64,000 nucleotides of DNA. It comes from Halorubrum alkaliphilum (GTDB lineage: Archaea > Halobacteriota > Halobacteria > Halobacteriales > Haloferacaceae). Below are positions 45,074-53,751 of the stretch, piece by piece. The translations under genes were made by a program, and so were the position numbers. The notes below the pieces were generated by a model, which worked only from the letters and a program-made list of their open reading frames with translations, was not told the origin of the DNA and made no database searches. Each line of letters starts with the position of its first letter. Position 1 is the first letter of the stretch. The stretch spans positions 62,001 to 126,000 of the forward strand of contig NZ_JAGGKQ010000001.1 in assembly GCF_017873815.1 (NCBI RefSeq). The letters are read 5' to 3'.

Positions 45074-45871
45074 ATGGAGCTCCGTCGACTCGTCCGAGGG
45101 AGCGTCGGGTGGGCCGAGCTGGAGTCAGTCGTCCGCGAACTGGCGGACCGGTACGATCGGGAGACGGTGCGCGTGGAGTTCCTTGACGCCGACAACTGGC
45201 TGTCGACGCCGATGGTGATCGACGACGATCTGTTCGTGAAGGTGATCACCAAACAGAACACCCTCGTTCACACGCTGTTCACGACCGGCCGGAACCTCGG
45301 GGCGTTCTCCGCGGGGACGGAGGGATTCTTCGAGCGCTACGAGACGCCGTACGAGATGGCGAACCACGAGCTGGAGGCGACTCGGAAGGTCCGTGAGATC
45401 GGCGTCAACGCGCCGGAGCCAATAGAGGCGCTGGAGATCGGCGGTCTCGGCGTCGTCGTGTTGGAGTACCTCCCGGACTTCCGGACGCTCGACGAGGTCG
45501 ATCACGAGCGCGAACGCGAACTCGCCCCGGAGCTGTTCGCGACGCTCCGGCGGATCCACGACGCCGGACTCGCCCACGGGGACCTCCGCGCGGAGAACGT
45601 GTTGGTCCTCGACGACGAGCTGTACGTGATCGACGCGACGAGCGTGAGCGAGGGCGGCCGGGAGGACGCTCGCTCATACGACCTCGCGAGCGCGCTCGCG
45701 GCGCTGGAACCGCTCGTGGGGGCTTCCGTCGCGGTCGACGCCGCCCTGACGAGCTACGATCCCGCGGAGCTGCTCGCGGCAGACCGATTCCTCGATTTCG
45801 TCGCCATTCGCCCCGATCACGACTTCGACGCCGCGAAGCTGAAAGGCGAACTCGAGAAACGAGCGACCTGA
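45074..45871 (+). CDS. RIO/ABC1-like atypical protein kinase
   Basis: The 265-aa protein has an N-lobe lysine in DDLFVKVITKQ, the catalytic loop HGDLRAENVL and a metal-binding Asp in YVIDATS, as in RIO and other lipopolysaccharide/choline-kinase-like kinases. It lacks the standard APE region. RIO kinases act in ribosome maturation, but this short haloarchaeal group may have other targets. Convergent with the EamA transporter gene. Confidence 0.83.
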   Translation: MELRRLVRGSVGWAELESVVRELADRYDRETVRVEFLDADNWLSTPMVIDDDLFVKVITKQNTLVHTLFTTGRNLGAFSAGTEGFFERYETPYEMANHELEATRKVREIGVNAPEPIEALEIGGLGVVVLEYLPDFRTLDEVDHERERELAPELFATLRRIHDAGLAHGDLRAENVLVLDDELYVIDATSVSEGGREDARSYDLASALAALEPLVGASVAVDAALTSYDPAELLAADRFLDFVAIRPDHDFDAAKLKGELEKRAT

Positions 45872-45891
45872 TCGTCGGGCTTCGATCCGTG

Positions 45892-46827
45892 TCACTCCGG
45901 AGTCGCGTCGGACGGTCCGTCCGCCGGCGACGCTCGCTCACGGCTGACGATCCAGATCCCGACGGCCATCAGCGTCCCGCCGACCAGGAACCCTCCGCCG
46001 AGGTGCTCCCCGAGGAGCACCGCACCCAGCGCCGCTCCGACCGCGGGTTGAGCGAAGAAGAAGACGGCGACGGTTCCAGCGGACACATACTCCAATCCCT
46101 TATACCAGAGATACCAAGCGGCGGCCGTCGACGCCACCCCCAGATAGAGGACCGTCGCGACCGACTCGACCGTCACCGGAACGTCCGCCGGCGAGATTCC
46201 GAGCGCCCACAGCTCGCCGGCGGCGAGGATAGCCAACATCGGCACGCTCGCGATCGAGGAGTACGTCGCCGCTTCGAGCGCGCCGTAGCGTCTCACGACG
46301 TCTACTCCCCAGACCGTGTATCCGGCCCACGCGACGCTCGCGACGACCAACAACCCGACACCGAGGAGGTTGTCCGCGGCGAGCGCCGATAGGTCGTACT
46401 GGCCCGCGAGAACGACGACGGTGCCGACCCCGGCGACGGCCATTCCGGTCGCTTTCGCCGTGGTGACGCGCTCGCCGAGGACCATCGCACCCAGCAACAC
46501 CGTAAAAACCGGCGTCAACACGGTCAGAAGCGATCCCTGACTCGCGTTCGTCAGTTCCGTGCCGACGAACTGTGTCAGGATCGTCAGGGTCACCCACCCA
46601 CCGAGCGCGAGAAACCCCGGCCAGTCCGCACGGGACGGGGCCCGTCGACCGCTGGCGAGGGCGACTGCCGAGAGGACGCTCGCGCCGAGCACGACGCGGA
46701 GAAAGCCGAGCGTCACCGGCGGGATCAGCGTGAACCCCCACTTGCTGACGACGTACATTCCGCCCCAGAGCCCCGCGGCCACGAGGGGAGCCAGCGCGAA
46801 GACGTACCGGCCGAGGCGACCGGTCAT
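45892..46827 (-). CDS. EamA/DMT-superfamily transporter
   Basis: The 311-aa membrane protein has ten hydrophobic helices in two EamA repeats (first with LWGGMYVVSKWGFTLIPPV, second with VASVAWAGYTVWGVDV). These carriers usually export amino acids or other metabolites. Its ATG overlaps the livF-like stop by 4 bp (46824-46827), so it is the last gene of the ABC transporter operon, hinting at a link with amino-acid transport. Confidence 0.9.
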   Translation of the reverse strand: MTGRLGRYVFALAPLVAAGLWGGMYVVSKWGFTLIPPVTLGFLRVVLGASVLSAVALASGRRAPSRADWPGFLALGGWVTLTILTQFVGTELTNASQGSLLTVLTPVFTVLLGAMVLGERVTTAKATGMAVAGVGTVVVLAGQYDLSALAADNLLGVGLLVVASVAWAGYTVWGVDVVRRYGALEAATYSSIASVPMLAILAAGELWALGISPADVPVTVESVATVLYLGVASTAAAWYLWYKGLEYVSAGTVAVFFFAQPAVGAALGAVLLGEHLGGGFLVGGTLMAVGIWIVSRERASPADGPSDATPE

Positions 46828-47594
46828 CCTCCGAGATAGAGCTGTGAGACCTCCTCGTCGTTCAATAACGTGTCGGGAGTACCGTCGAACCGGACCGTGC
46901 CCTGATCGAGGACGTACCCCCAGTCGGAGATGCCGAGTCCTTTCGTCACGTTCTGTTCGACCATCAGTATCGCCGTGTCCATGTCGTTGACCGCTTGGAC
47001 GTCCTCGAAGACGTCGTCGGCGGTGTTCGGTGCGAGCCCCGCCGACGGCTCGTCGATGAGGAGCACGTCCGGCTCCATCACGAGCGCACGGGCGAACGCC
47101 AGCACCTGTCGCTGTCCGCCCGAGAGGGTTCGCGCCTTCGCTCCACGCTTCTCGTCGATGATCGGGAACCGATCGTAGAGCCGGCCGATGACTTCGTCGA
47201 GGTCGTCGTTGCGGGCGACGCCACCCATTCGAAGGTTCTCTTCGATGGTGAGCGAGCCGAACACGTTGTCCGTCTGCGGGACGTAGCCGATCCCTTCCCG
47301 GACGATGTCCTCGGGAGCCATCCCGCCGATGTCGCGACCGTGATACTCGACGGTGCCCTCCCACGGCGTCAGCATGCCGAACGCCGTCTTGAGGACGGTC
47401 GATTTCCCCGCACCGTTCGGTCCCACGAGACAGACGATCTCGCCGGCGTTGAGGTCCATGGAGAGGTCGTCGAGCACCTGTACCTCGCCGTAGCCGCTGT
47501 CGACGTTCGACAGCGAGAGCACGGGGTCGGAACCGGTCCGTTCGGCGTCGGTCGGCTCGACACCGGCCTCGTCGCCGGCGGACGCGTCGCTCAT
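46824..47594 (-). CDS. livF: Branched-chain (HAAT-family) amino-acid ABC transporter ATPase, LivF type
   Basis: The 256-aa ATPase has Walker A GPNGAGKST, signature LSGGQRQ and Walker B VLLIDEPSAG, with a LivF-like short C-terminus (LYLGG). It overlaps the livG-like stop by 4 bp. An acidic N-terminal extension of about 25 residues precedes the ATPase core. Together with LivG it powers the LivHM permease. Confidence 0.93.
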   Translation of the reverse strand: MSDASAGDEAGVEPTDAERTGSDPVLSLSNVDSGYGEVQVLDDLSMDLNAGEIVCLVGPNGAGKSTVLKTAFGMLTPWEGTVEYHGRDIGGMAPEDIVREGIGYVPQTDNVFGSLTIEENLRMGGVARNDDLDEVIGRLYDRFPIIDEKRGAKARTLSGGQRQVLAFARALVMEPDVLLIDEPSAGLAPNTADDVFEDVQAVNDMDTAILMVEQNVTKGLGISDWGYVLDQGTVRFDGTPDTLLNDEEVSQLYLGG

Positions 47595-48439
47595 GCCCCA
47601 CCCCCGAGGTATGCCTCGATGACGCGGTCGTCGCTCCGAACCCCGTCGGGCGTCCCCTCCGTGAGCACGTGTCCCTGATCCAGAACGATGATCGGGTCGG
47701 CGAGATCCATCACGAACTCCATGTCGTGTTCGATGAGGACGAACGTGGTTCCCTGCTCGTGGAGCCGGCGGATCTGTGATTTGAGCTTCTTCGCGAGCGT
47801 CGGGTTCACCCCCGCGACCGGTTCGTCGAGCAGTAGTACCTCCGGCTCCGCCAACATCGCGCGCGCCAGCTCGACGAGTTTCATCTGCCCGCCGGAGATG
47901 TCCGTCGCGGGCTGTGTCGCGAGGTGGTCGATCTCGAACTCCTCCAGTATCCGTTCGGCCTCGGCGAGGTTCGCGGACTCGCTTTCGGCGACCGTCCCCG
48001 GCGACGTAAACAGCGTCAGGAACGACTCGCCGGGCTGGTTTCGCGGCCCGATCAGCATCGCCTCCCGGACGGTCATCCCCTCCAGCTTCCGCGGGGTCTG
48101 GAACGTCCGGATGAGCCCGTGTTCGGCGACCTTGTACGGCTCCATCCCGGTCACGTCGGTCCCGTTCACCGTGACGGTACCGCCGTCAGGCTCGTAAAAG
48201 CCGGAGATCAGGTTGAACAGGGTCGACTTTCCGGCACCGTTCGGGCCGATGAGTCCCGTGATCGTCCCGCGTTCGACCTCGAACGTCGCATGGTCCGTCG
48301 CCGTGAGCCCACCGAACGACTTCTGGAGGTCGTCGACGCGGAGGACGACGTCGTCTTTGTCTTCGACCGCGCCGACCTGTGGGGTTGCGGTCACGTCACT
48401 GCTCTCCGTCGCCACCGTCGATTCGGGTTGATCACTCAT
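47591..48439 (-). CDS. livG: HAAT-family amino-acid ABC transporter ATPase, LivG type
   Basis: The 282-aa ATPase has Walker A GPNGAGKST, the LivG-specific insertion after NLISGFYEPDGG, signature ISGGQMK and Walker B LLLDEPVAGVNP. A Thr/Glu/Ser-rich N-terminal tail of about 40 residues is haloarchaeal in style. I chose the ATG at 48439, which overlaps the livM-like stop; a GTG/ATG further upstream lies within livM. Confidence 0.93.
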   Translation of the reverse strand: MSDQPESTVATESSDVTATPQVGAVEDKDDVVLRVDDLQKSFGGLTATDHATFEVERGTITGLIGPNGAGKSTLFNLISGFYEPDGGTVTVNGTDVTGMEPYKVAEHGLIRTFQTPRKLEGMTVREAMLIGPRNQPGESFLTLFTSPGTVAESESANLAEAERILEEFEIDHLATQPATDISGGQMKLVELARAMLAEPEVLLLDEPVAGVNPTLAKKLKSQIRRLHEQGTTFVLIEHDMEFVMDLADPIIVLDQGHVLTEGTPDGVRSDDRVIEAYLGGGA

Positions 48440-49649
48440 CGTTGTCGCCTCCGTCGTTTCCGTTGCCTCCGCCGCCTCCGCTTCCACCCTTCCGTTCGCG
48501 CACGCCGCTCGTCGGGCGCTCCGGCGTGCTCGATCCCTCGATCGCGCTCGGCCAGATCAGTTCGCGCTGTGGCGGGAGCACGCCTTGCGGCCGGAATCGC
48601 ATCACGAGCACGATCAGCAGGCCGATCAACAGCAGCCGCAACGGTGCTCCGTCGATCGGGAACCACGCGAAGTCGTTGAGGAACCGTGACCCCTCGCGGA
48701 TCGCGACGACGACGAAGCCGCCGAGCAGCGCGCCGCGGTTCGAGCCGCTCCCGCCGAGAATCACCGCGACCCACACGTAAAACGTCGTGATCGGGTCGAG
48801 GTCACCGGGGTTGACGAAGAGGTTGAGATGCGCGTAGAAGACGCCCGCAAGCGCCATGATCACGCTGCCCAATACGAACGCCTGCATCTTGAACGCGAAG
48901 GTGTTCTTTCCGAGCGCCTTCGCGAGGTCCTCGTCCGACCGAATCGTCCGCAACACGCGGCCCCACGGCGACTGCTGTGCTCGGCGGAGCACGAAGAACG
49001 CGCCCCCGAGGAACGCGAGCAACAGCGACACGTTGAGTAGTTGTCGCCAGAACTGCGTGCCGAGCGTGATCGGGGATCCCACGACGATCACGATCTCCAG
49101 AGTGGGCATCGTCTGTGGGAACGTTCCGAGCAGCGGCCACCCCTCGAAGAAGCTCGGGATCCCGCGGATCCCGGCGCTGCCGTTCGTCCACTGCCGCTCG
49201 TTGCGGAGGAAGAGCCGGATCACTTCGGCGAGACCGAGCGTCGCGATCGCCAGATAGTCCGCCCGGAGCCGGAGCGTCGGGACCCCGATCGCGACCGCGA
49301 CGATCGCGGCGACGAGCAGGGCGACGATGAGACCGATGAGCGGACTGAAACCCCCCGCAATCGGCGAGTTTCCGGCCGTCATCAGCGCTGCGCCGTACGC
49401 GCCGATCCCGAAGAACGCGGCGACGCTGAAGTTGATCAGCCCGCCGAATCCCCACTGGGCGTTCAGTCCGAGCGACAGCAGCGCGTACATCCCGGCCAGT
49501 CCGAACAGGAACAGGAAATACGACGGGCCGAGCCGACCGGCCGCGAGCGAGAGGAGCAACGCGAGGGCCACGAACCCGAGGACGACGCTCACGAGCACCT
49601 CCGTGAACGTCAATTCGTCGCCGAGGGTCCGCGGATCGAATCGGGACAC
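48432..49649 (-). CDS. livM: HAAT-family amino-acid ABC transporter permease, LivM type
   Basis: The 405-aa permease has about ten helices. It carries the conserved LNAQWGFGGLINFSVAAFFGIGAYGAAL and GVPTLRLRADYLAIATLGLAEVIRL segments and the EAA-like loop GSVIMALAGVFYAHLN with GSGSNRGALLGG. The tail of about 40 residues is Gly/Asn/Asp-rich. It begins 3 bp downstream of the livH-like gene end. Confidence 0.93.
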   Translation of the reverse strand: MSRFDPRTLGDELTFTEVLVSVVLGFVALALLLSLAAGRLGPSYFLFLFGLAGMYALLSLGLNAQWGFGGLINFSVAAFFGIGAYGAALMTAGNSPIAGGFSPLIGLIVALLVAAIVAVAIGVPTLRLRADYLAIATLGLAEVIRLFLRNERQWTNGSAGIRGIPSFFEGWPLLGTFPQTMPTLEIVIVVGSPITLGTQFWRQLLNVSLLLAFLGGAFFVLRRAQQSPWGRVLRTIRSDEDLAKALGKNTFAFKMQAFVLGSVIMALAGVFYAHLNLFVNPGDLDPITTFYVWVAVILGGSGSNRGALLGGFVVVAIREGSRFLNDFAWFPIDGAPLRLLLIGLLIVLVMRFRPQGVLPPQRELIWPSAIEGSSTPERPTSGVRERKGGSGGGGGNGNDGGDNDE

Positions 49650-49651
49650 GA

Positions 49652-50578
49652 CTACACACCCCCTCCCTCGGCGGTGTCGCCCGCGATCCCGGTCGGTCGT
49701 ACGAGCAGGATGGCCACCATGATCAGAAAGGCAACCGCCTCAGCGTACTCGATACCGATCGGGACCCCGACGCGGGAGAGCAGCGGCGTCATCTCGACTA
49801 TCATGCCGATCAGAAAGCCGCCGAGCACCGCGCCGTACACCGAGCCGATCCCGCCGAGGATCACCGCGGCGAAGACGACCAACAGGAGATTGAACCCCAT
49901 CCGAGGGGAGAGCTGATTGAACAGGCCGAGGAACGCGCCACCGGCCCCGGCGAGTCCGGCACCGATGACCCACGACCAGAGCTTGACTCGGTAGGTCCGG
50001 ATCCCGCTCACCCGGGCCAGATCGGGGTTGTCGGCCATTGCTCGCATCTTCCGTCCGAGGTCGGTGTGTTGTAAGAGGACGTGAAGCCCGGTTACGAGCA
50101 GCGCCGCCGACAGGACGGTTGCGAGGTCGTGAGCGGTGATCAACACGCCGTACTGCTGGAGGCTTTCGATCGGCCGCAGCGACGGGATATCGTACCGAAC
50201 CGTGTCGGCACCGAACCCCATCTGGATTAACGCTCGATAGATGAACGCGATGCCGATCGAGGTGATCAGCAGTCCGATCGAGCCGACGTCGAGCGCGTCG
50301 TACACCATCCGCTGTGTCACGACGGCAACGACCGCGGCGGCGGCGATTCCGACACCGACGGCCGCAAAGAACCCGAGCGGGACGCCGAGGATCGTGAACC
50401 CGACGCCGCCGATGAGCCCGAACGCGACGAGCGTTGCGTATGCTCCAACGGTCATGGTGTCTCCGTGTGCGAAGTTCGCGAAGCCGGCGATGCTGTATAT
50501 CAGTGAGAGGCCGATGCTCGCGAGGACGATGATGCTGCTGTAGACGACGCCGTTAGCGGCTAACTCGATGACGGACAT
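49652..50578 (-). CDS. livH: HAAT-family amino-acid ABC transporter permease, LivH type
   Basis: The 308-aa permease begins MSVIELAANGVVYSSIIVLASIG and has the LivH motifs LIYSIAGFANFAHGDTMTVGAYA and LGLFNQLSPRMGF, followed by GGIGSVYGAVLGGFLIG. About eight or nine helices. Twelve bases separate it from the end of the binding-protein gene upstream, so the order is binding protein-livH-livM-livG-livF-EamA. Confidence 0.94.
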   Translation of the reverse strand: MSVIELAANGVVYSSIIVLASIGLSLIYSIAGFANFAHGDTMTVGAYATLVAFGLIGGVGFTILGVPLGFFAAVGVGIAAAAVVAVVTQRMVYDALDVGSIGLLITSIGIAFIYRALIQMGFGADTVRYDIPSLRPIESLQQYGVLITAHDLATVLSAALLVTGLHVLLQHTDLGRKMRAMADNPDLARVSGIRTYRVKLWSWVIGAGLAGAGGAFLGLFNQLSPRMGFNLLLVVFAAVILGGIGSVYGAVLGGFLIGMIVEMTPLLSRVGVPIGIEYAEAVAFLIMVAILLVRPTGIAGDTAEGGGV

Positions 50579-50590
50579 GGACGGGAGGGG

Positions 50591-51826
50591 TTACGACTCC
50601 CGGAACTCGATCGACACGTAGTCGTGGTCTTGGACCTCGAAGACGACGAGACTTCCGCGCGGGTCGCCGTTCTCGTCGAAGTCGATCGGCCCGCTGACCC
50701 CCTGGTAGTCCACGTCATCCGGCGTGCCGCCGTCGTCGAGGATCGCGTGGGCCTCCTCGTAGGTGAACGCCTCCTCGCCCTCTGGCCGGGTGACGTCGCG
50801 GACGACCTCTCCGAGGGCGGTACCGGTGAACTCGTCGGCGGCCTGGATCGAGAGCGCCGCCGTGACGACGCAGTCGTACGCGAACGCCGACCACGCGGTC
50901 GGCGACTCGCCGAACTCGGCCTCGAAGTCGGCCGCGAACGCCTGGTAGTTCTCTTGGTCTTCCGGCGCGGCTGGTTCGACCAGCTTCATGCCGTTCATGC
51001 TCCCCTCCGGCGTGTTGGCGAGGACGGTGTCGCCGCGGTTGGAGTCCGCGCCGTACAGCTGCGGCTCGTAGCCGCTCTCGAACATGTTCGTCACCATCGT
51101 CGAGAACTCCTGTTGGTAGGTGATACAGAGCCACGCCTCCGTCCCGGAGCCGTTCATCTCCGAGACGAGGCTGCCGTAGGAGGCCTGCTCGCCGTCGTGG
51201 GAGCTCTCGTAGACGATGTCGCCGTCGTACGCCTCCGCGAACGCGTCATAGAGACTCTCGCCGAACTCGTCGTTGATGTAGGTGACCGCCACCTCGTCGT
51301 AGCCGTCCTCCGCGATGATGTCCGCCAGCGCGACCGACTGCGTCCGACCGCTCGGAGACATCCGAAGCAGTCCCGGGAAGTCGGTCAGGCCGAGTCCGGT
51401 CGAGTTCTGGCTCAACTGAACGACGTCGGTGTCCTGGATCACGCTCTCGTAGATCGACAGCGAGACGCCGGAGCCGACCGCCCCGATCAGGAACGGAACG
51501 CCGTCCTGGTTGACGAGCTTCTGGGCGGCCGCGACGCCCCCCTGACTCTCGCTTTCGGAGTCCTCGACAATGATGTCGAGTTCCCGCCCGTTGACGCCGA
51601 CCTCGTTGACGTCGTCGAGCGCGAGCTCGACGGCGCGCTGGTTCCGTTCGCCGAAGTCCGCCAGCGAGCCGGTCAGCGAGTCGACCATTCCGATCTCGTA
51701 GACGTCGTCGTCCCCATTGTCGTCATCGGGCGTGCCGATACACCCCGCGAGCGCGAGGAGTCCCGCTCCGCTCGTCGCTTTCAGTACCGTTCGCCGACCG
51801 GTTCGTTCCGTGGTATTTCGTGTCAT
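50591..51826 (-). CDS. HAAT-family substrate-binding lipoprotein (LivJ/LivK type)
   Basis: The 411-aa precursor has a Tat signal (TERTGRRTVLKATSG) and lipobox LAGC, then a type I periplasmic-binding fold (IGMVDSLTGSLADFGERNQRAVELALDDVNE, FLIGAVGSGVSLSIYESV). It captures an amino acid or amide outside the cell. First gene of the operon. The ATG at 51826 is chosen because the Tat motif begins there; the longer frame adds 13 residues. A 14-bp motif shared with the proline-catabolism promoter lies 47 bp upstream. Confidence 0.92.
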   Translation of the reverse strand: MTRNTTERTGRRTVLKATSGAGLLALAGCIGTPDDDNGDDDVYEIGMVDSLTGSLADFGERNQRAVELALDDVNEVGVNGRELDIIVEDSESESQGGVAAAQKLVNQDGVPFLIGAVGSGVSLSIYESVIQDTDVVQLSQNSTGLGLTDFPGLLRMSPSGRTQSVALADIIAEDGYDEVAVTYINDEFGESLYDAFAEAYDGDIVYESSHDGEQASYGSLVSEMNGSGTEAWLCITYQQEFSTMVTNMFESGYEPQLYGADSNRGDTVLANTPEGSMNGMKLVEPAAPEDQENYQAFAADFEAEFGESPTAWSAFAYDCVVTAALSIQAADEFTGTALGEVVRDVTRPEGEEAFTYEEAHAILDDGGTPDDVDYQGVSGPIDFDENGDPRGSLVVFEVQDHDYVSIEFRES

Positions 51827-51872
51827 AGATGTGCTGTACGGTGGGTGGAGGTTTCGGTACCTCAATCCCTAC

Positions 51873-51886
51873 CCGTCCATGGTCGG
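51873..51886. promoter_or_regulatory. Candidate operator, near-copy of palindrome at 53701
   Basis: CCGTCCATGGTCGG matches the perfect palindrome at 53701-53714 in 13 of 14 bases. It lies in the divergent region between the liv-type binding-protein gene (47 bp away) and proline dehydrogenase (120 bp away). On the minus strand an upstream TATA-like GGAATATGG lies about 51892-51900. Confidence 0.55.
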
Positions 51887-51976
51887 CGATGCCATATTCC
51901 GTCGCCAGTTGAAGAAATTATTGCCGGATACAGTTAATTCCACAGAGCAGTTCAGAAACAATTGGTCGGGTGCCCC

Positions 51977-51982
51977 TATATG
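51977..51982 (+). promoter_or_regulatory. TATA-like box of proline dehydrogenase gene
   Basis: TATATG lies 24-29 bp before the ATG at 52006 and decides for that start over the GTG-type start at 51970. Confidence 0.55.
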
Positions 51983-52005
51983 TCGTGTGGGCTCGTATCG
52001 ACGGT

Positions 52006-52875
52006 ATGATCCCGCCGATCGCGAGCAACTTCGTTGCCGGGGAAACGCCCGAGGCAGCGTTGGCACACGTCGAGGCGCTCAACGACCGCGGCGTGGCCGG
52101 CATCCTGAATCTGCTCGGCGAACACTACACGGAGCGCCCGCCGGCCGACGCGGACGCGGACGCGTACGTCGACCTCGTGAGGGCGATCGCCGACCGCGGC
52201 GTCGACGCCTGCGTTTCCGTCAAGTCGAGTCAGATCGGTCTCGACATCGATGACGATGTCTTTCGAGAGAACCTCGCACGGATCGTCGATGCGGCGAACC
52301 CGGCCGACCCGGACGCCGCGGACCATACGACCGACGGTACCTTCGTCTGGATCGACATGGAGGACCACGAGACCACGGACGTCACTCTGGACGCGTTCGA
52401 GCGTCACGCGATCGAGACCGACGGCAACGTCGGCGTCTGTGTACAGGCGAACCTCAAGCGCACCCACGAGGACCTCGAACGCCTCGCCGACCTGCCGGGG
52501 AAAGTCCGTCTGGTCAAGGGTGCGTACGACGAGCCGGCTGCGATCGCTTATAAAGAGAAGTCACGCGTCGACGAGTCGTACCGAGAGTGTCTCGCGTACA
52601 TGTTCGACGCGTTCGACGACGGGATCGCCGTCGGGAGCCACGACCCTGCGATGATCGAGTACGCGGCCGAGCTACACGCCGAACACGGGACCGACTACGA
52701 GGTCCAGATGCTGACCGGCGTGCGGGAGTCGGCGCAGTTCGAACTCGCGGCCGACGGTGTCGAGGTCCACCAGTACATCCCCTACGGATCCAAGTGGTTC
52801 TCGTACTTCTATCGTCGGATCCGCGAGCGAAAGTCGAACGCGCTGTTCGCACTCCGGGCGATCGTCGGGAACTGA
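52006..52875 (+). CDS. Proline dehydrogenase
   Basis: FAD enzyme that oxidises proline to 1-pyrroline-5-carboxylate. The 289-aa single-domain TIM barrel has LNLLGEHYT, CVSVKSSQIG, WIDMEDHETTDVTLD, RLVKGAYDEP and the C-terminal substrate motif YIPYGSKWFSYFYRRIRERKSN. The length is that of the stand-alone bacterial/archaeal enzyme. The aldehyde dehydrogenase two genes further on supplies the second step. The start is set by the TATA spacing. Confidence 0.94.
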   Translation: MIPPIASNFVAGETPEAALAHVEALNDRGVAGILNLLGEHYTERPPADADADAYVDLVRAIADRGVDACVSVKSSQIGLDIDDDVFRENLARIVDAANPADPDAADHTTDGTFVWIDMEDHETTDVTLDAFERHAIETDGNVGVCVQANLKRTHEDLERLADLPGKVRLVKGAYDEPAAIAYKEKSRVDESYRECLAYMFDAFDDGIAVGSHDPAMIEYAAELHAEHGTDYEVQMLTGVRESAQFELAADGVEVHQYIPYGSKWFSYFYRRIRERKSNALFALRAIVGN

Positions 52876-52889
52876 ACCGGGAAAACGGG

Positions 52890-52939
52890 TCGCAACGACG
52901 ACTGATCCAGCGGTGTCGCAACGACTACGGATCCAGCAG
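52890..52939. repeat. Imperfect direct repeat spanning the regulator's stop codon
   Basis: TCGCAACGACGACTGATCCAGC (52890-52911) is followed by a near-copy TCGCAACGACTACGGATCCAGC (52916-52937). The second copy includes the stop and last codons of the Bat-type regulator, so the first looks like a short duplication of that gene's 3' end. Confidence 0.6.
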
Positions 52940-53662
52940 CTTCGACTCCGCCTTCCGGAGGTGTTCGAGCAGCGTCGTCTTCGACACGTCGAGGTCGGCG
53001 GCGAGTTCGCGCGTCGACGTTTCGCGGGGCCATTCGTAGTACCCTTCCTTTCGTGCGTGCTCGTACACCTCCCGCTGGGCCGTCGTGAGAGTATCGAGCC
53101 GCGCTTCACGCGCGGTCCGTCCGGCGTATCCCGTCGACGACATCGACTCGACGCTCACCTCGGCCCCGGAGTCGGCCATTACCCCGTCGAGTGACTCGCG
53201 GATCTCCGTCCGCTCCCCGACGAAACACACCTGCCACTCCTCGCGGCCGTCCTCGATCCGAACCGGGGCACTGTGGACGAAGCCGTGTTCCAACAGCGTC
53301 GGACACACCATGTCCGCGGGATCGTACTCCAGAAAGAACTCCCGGACGACGTTGCCGGGCGCGTCGCGTGCGCGTCCGAACCGCTCCTGTAGCTCGTGGA
53401 GATCGCCCGCGCGATCCGACTCGCGTATCGCGTCGAGCAGCGCCTCGACCTCCTCGTTCGTGTCCGCGAACGCGGTGAACAGCCCGTTCACCGAGTTCGG
53501 GGTGTTTCCCCGTGCCTTCGGCGTGTTGTATATCGCATGTGCGAGCACCCCACCCCCAGTTCGTTCCGTCGCCTCGATGGCCCAGCAGTTCGGATGCCAC
53601 AGGTCAAGCGTGAGACGGGTCCCTTCCCACTCGCCGATTCCAGTCGCGTCGGACGTAGCCAT
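52925..53662 (-). CDS. Bat-type (HTH-10) transcriptional regulator
   Basis: The 245-aa protein has an N-terminal sensor-like region (LTLDLWHPNCWAIEATERTGGGVLAHAIY) and the C-terminal bacterio-opsin-activator HTH: LTTAQREVYEHARKEGYYEWPRE, then ELAADLDVSKTTLLEHLRKAESKLL. It stands between proline dehydrogenase and the divergent aldehyde dehydrogenase, so local regulation of proline catabolism is the natural inference. A perfect 14-bp palindrome lies 39 bp before its start. Confidence 0.92.
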   Translation of the reverse strand: MATSDATGIGEWEGTRLTLDLWHPNCWAIEATERTGGGVLAHAIYNTPKARGNTPNSVNGLFTAFADTNEEVEALLDAIRESDRAGDLHELQERFGRARDAPGNVVREFFLEYDPADMVCPTLLEHGFVHSAPVRIEDGREEWQVCFVGERTEIRESLDGVMADSGAEVSVESMSSTGYAGRTAREARLDTLTTAQREVYEHARKEGYYEWPRETSTRELAADLDVSKTTLLEHLRKAESKLLDP

Positions 53663-53700
53663 TACGACCAGTTCTATGGCACCCCGTCACAAAGACTTTG

Positions 53701-53714
53701 CCGACCATGGTCGG
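53701..53714. promoter_or_regulatory. Candidate operator: perfect 14-bp palindrome CCGACCATGGTCGG
   Basis: It lies in the 89-bp divergent region, 39 bp from the regulator start and 38 bp from the aldehyde dehydrogenase start, just upstream of the latter's TATA-like box. A 13/14 copy lies at 51873-51886. Confidence 0.6.
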
Positions 53715-53718
53715 GTGG

Positions 53719-53726
53719 GATATTTG
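53719..53726 (+). promoter_or_regulatory. TATA-like box of aldehyde dehydrogenase gene
   Basis: GATATTTG lies 26-33 bp before the ATG at 53752, consistent with a leaderless start. Confidence 0.5.
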
Positions 53727-53751
53727 ACCGTAGGGTCGGCACGTATAGACC

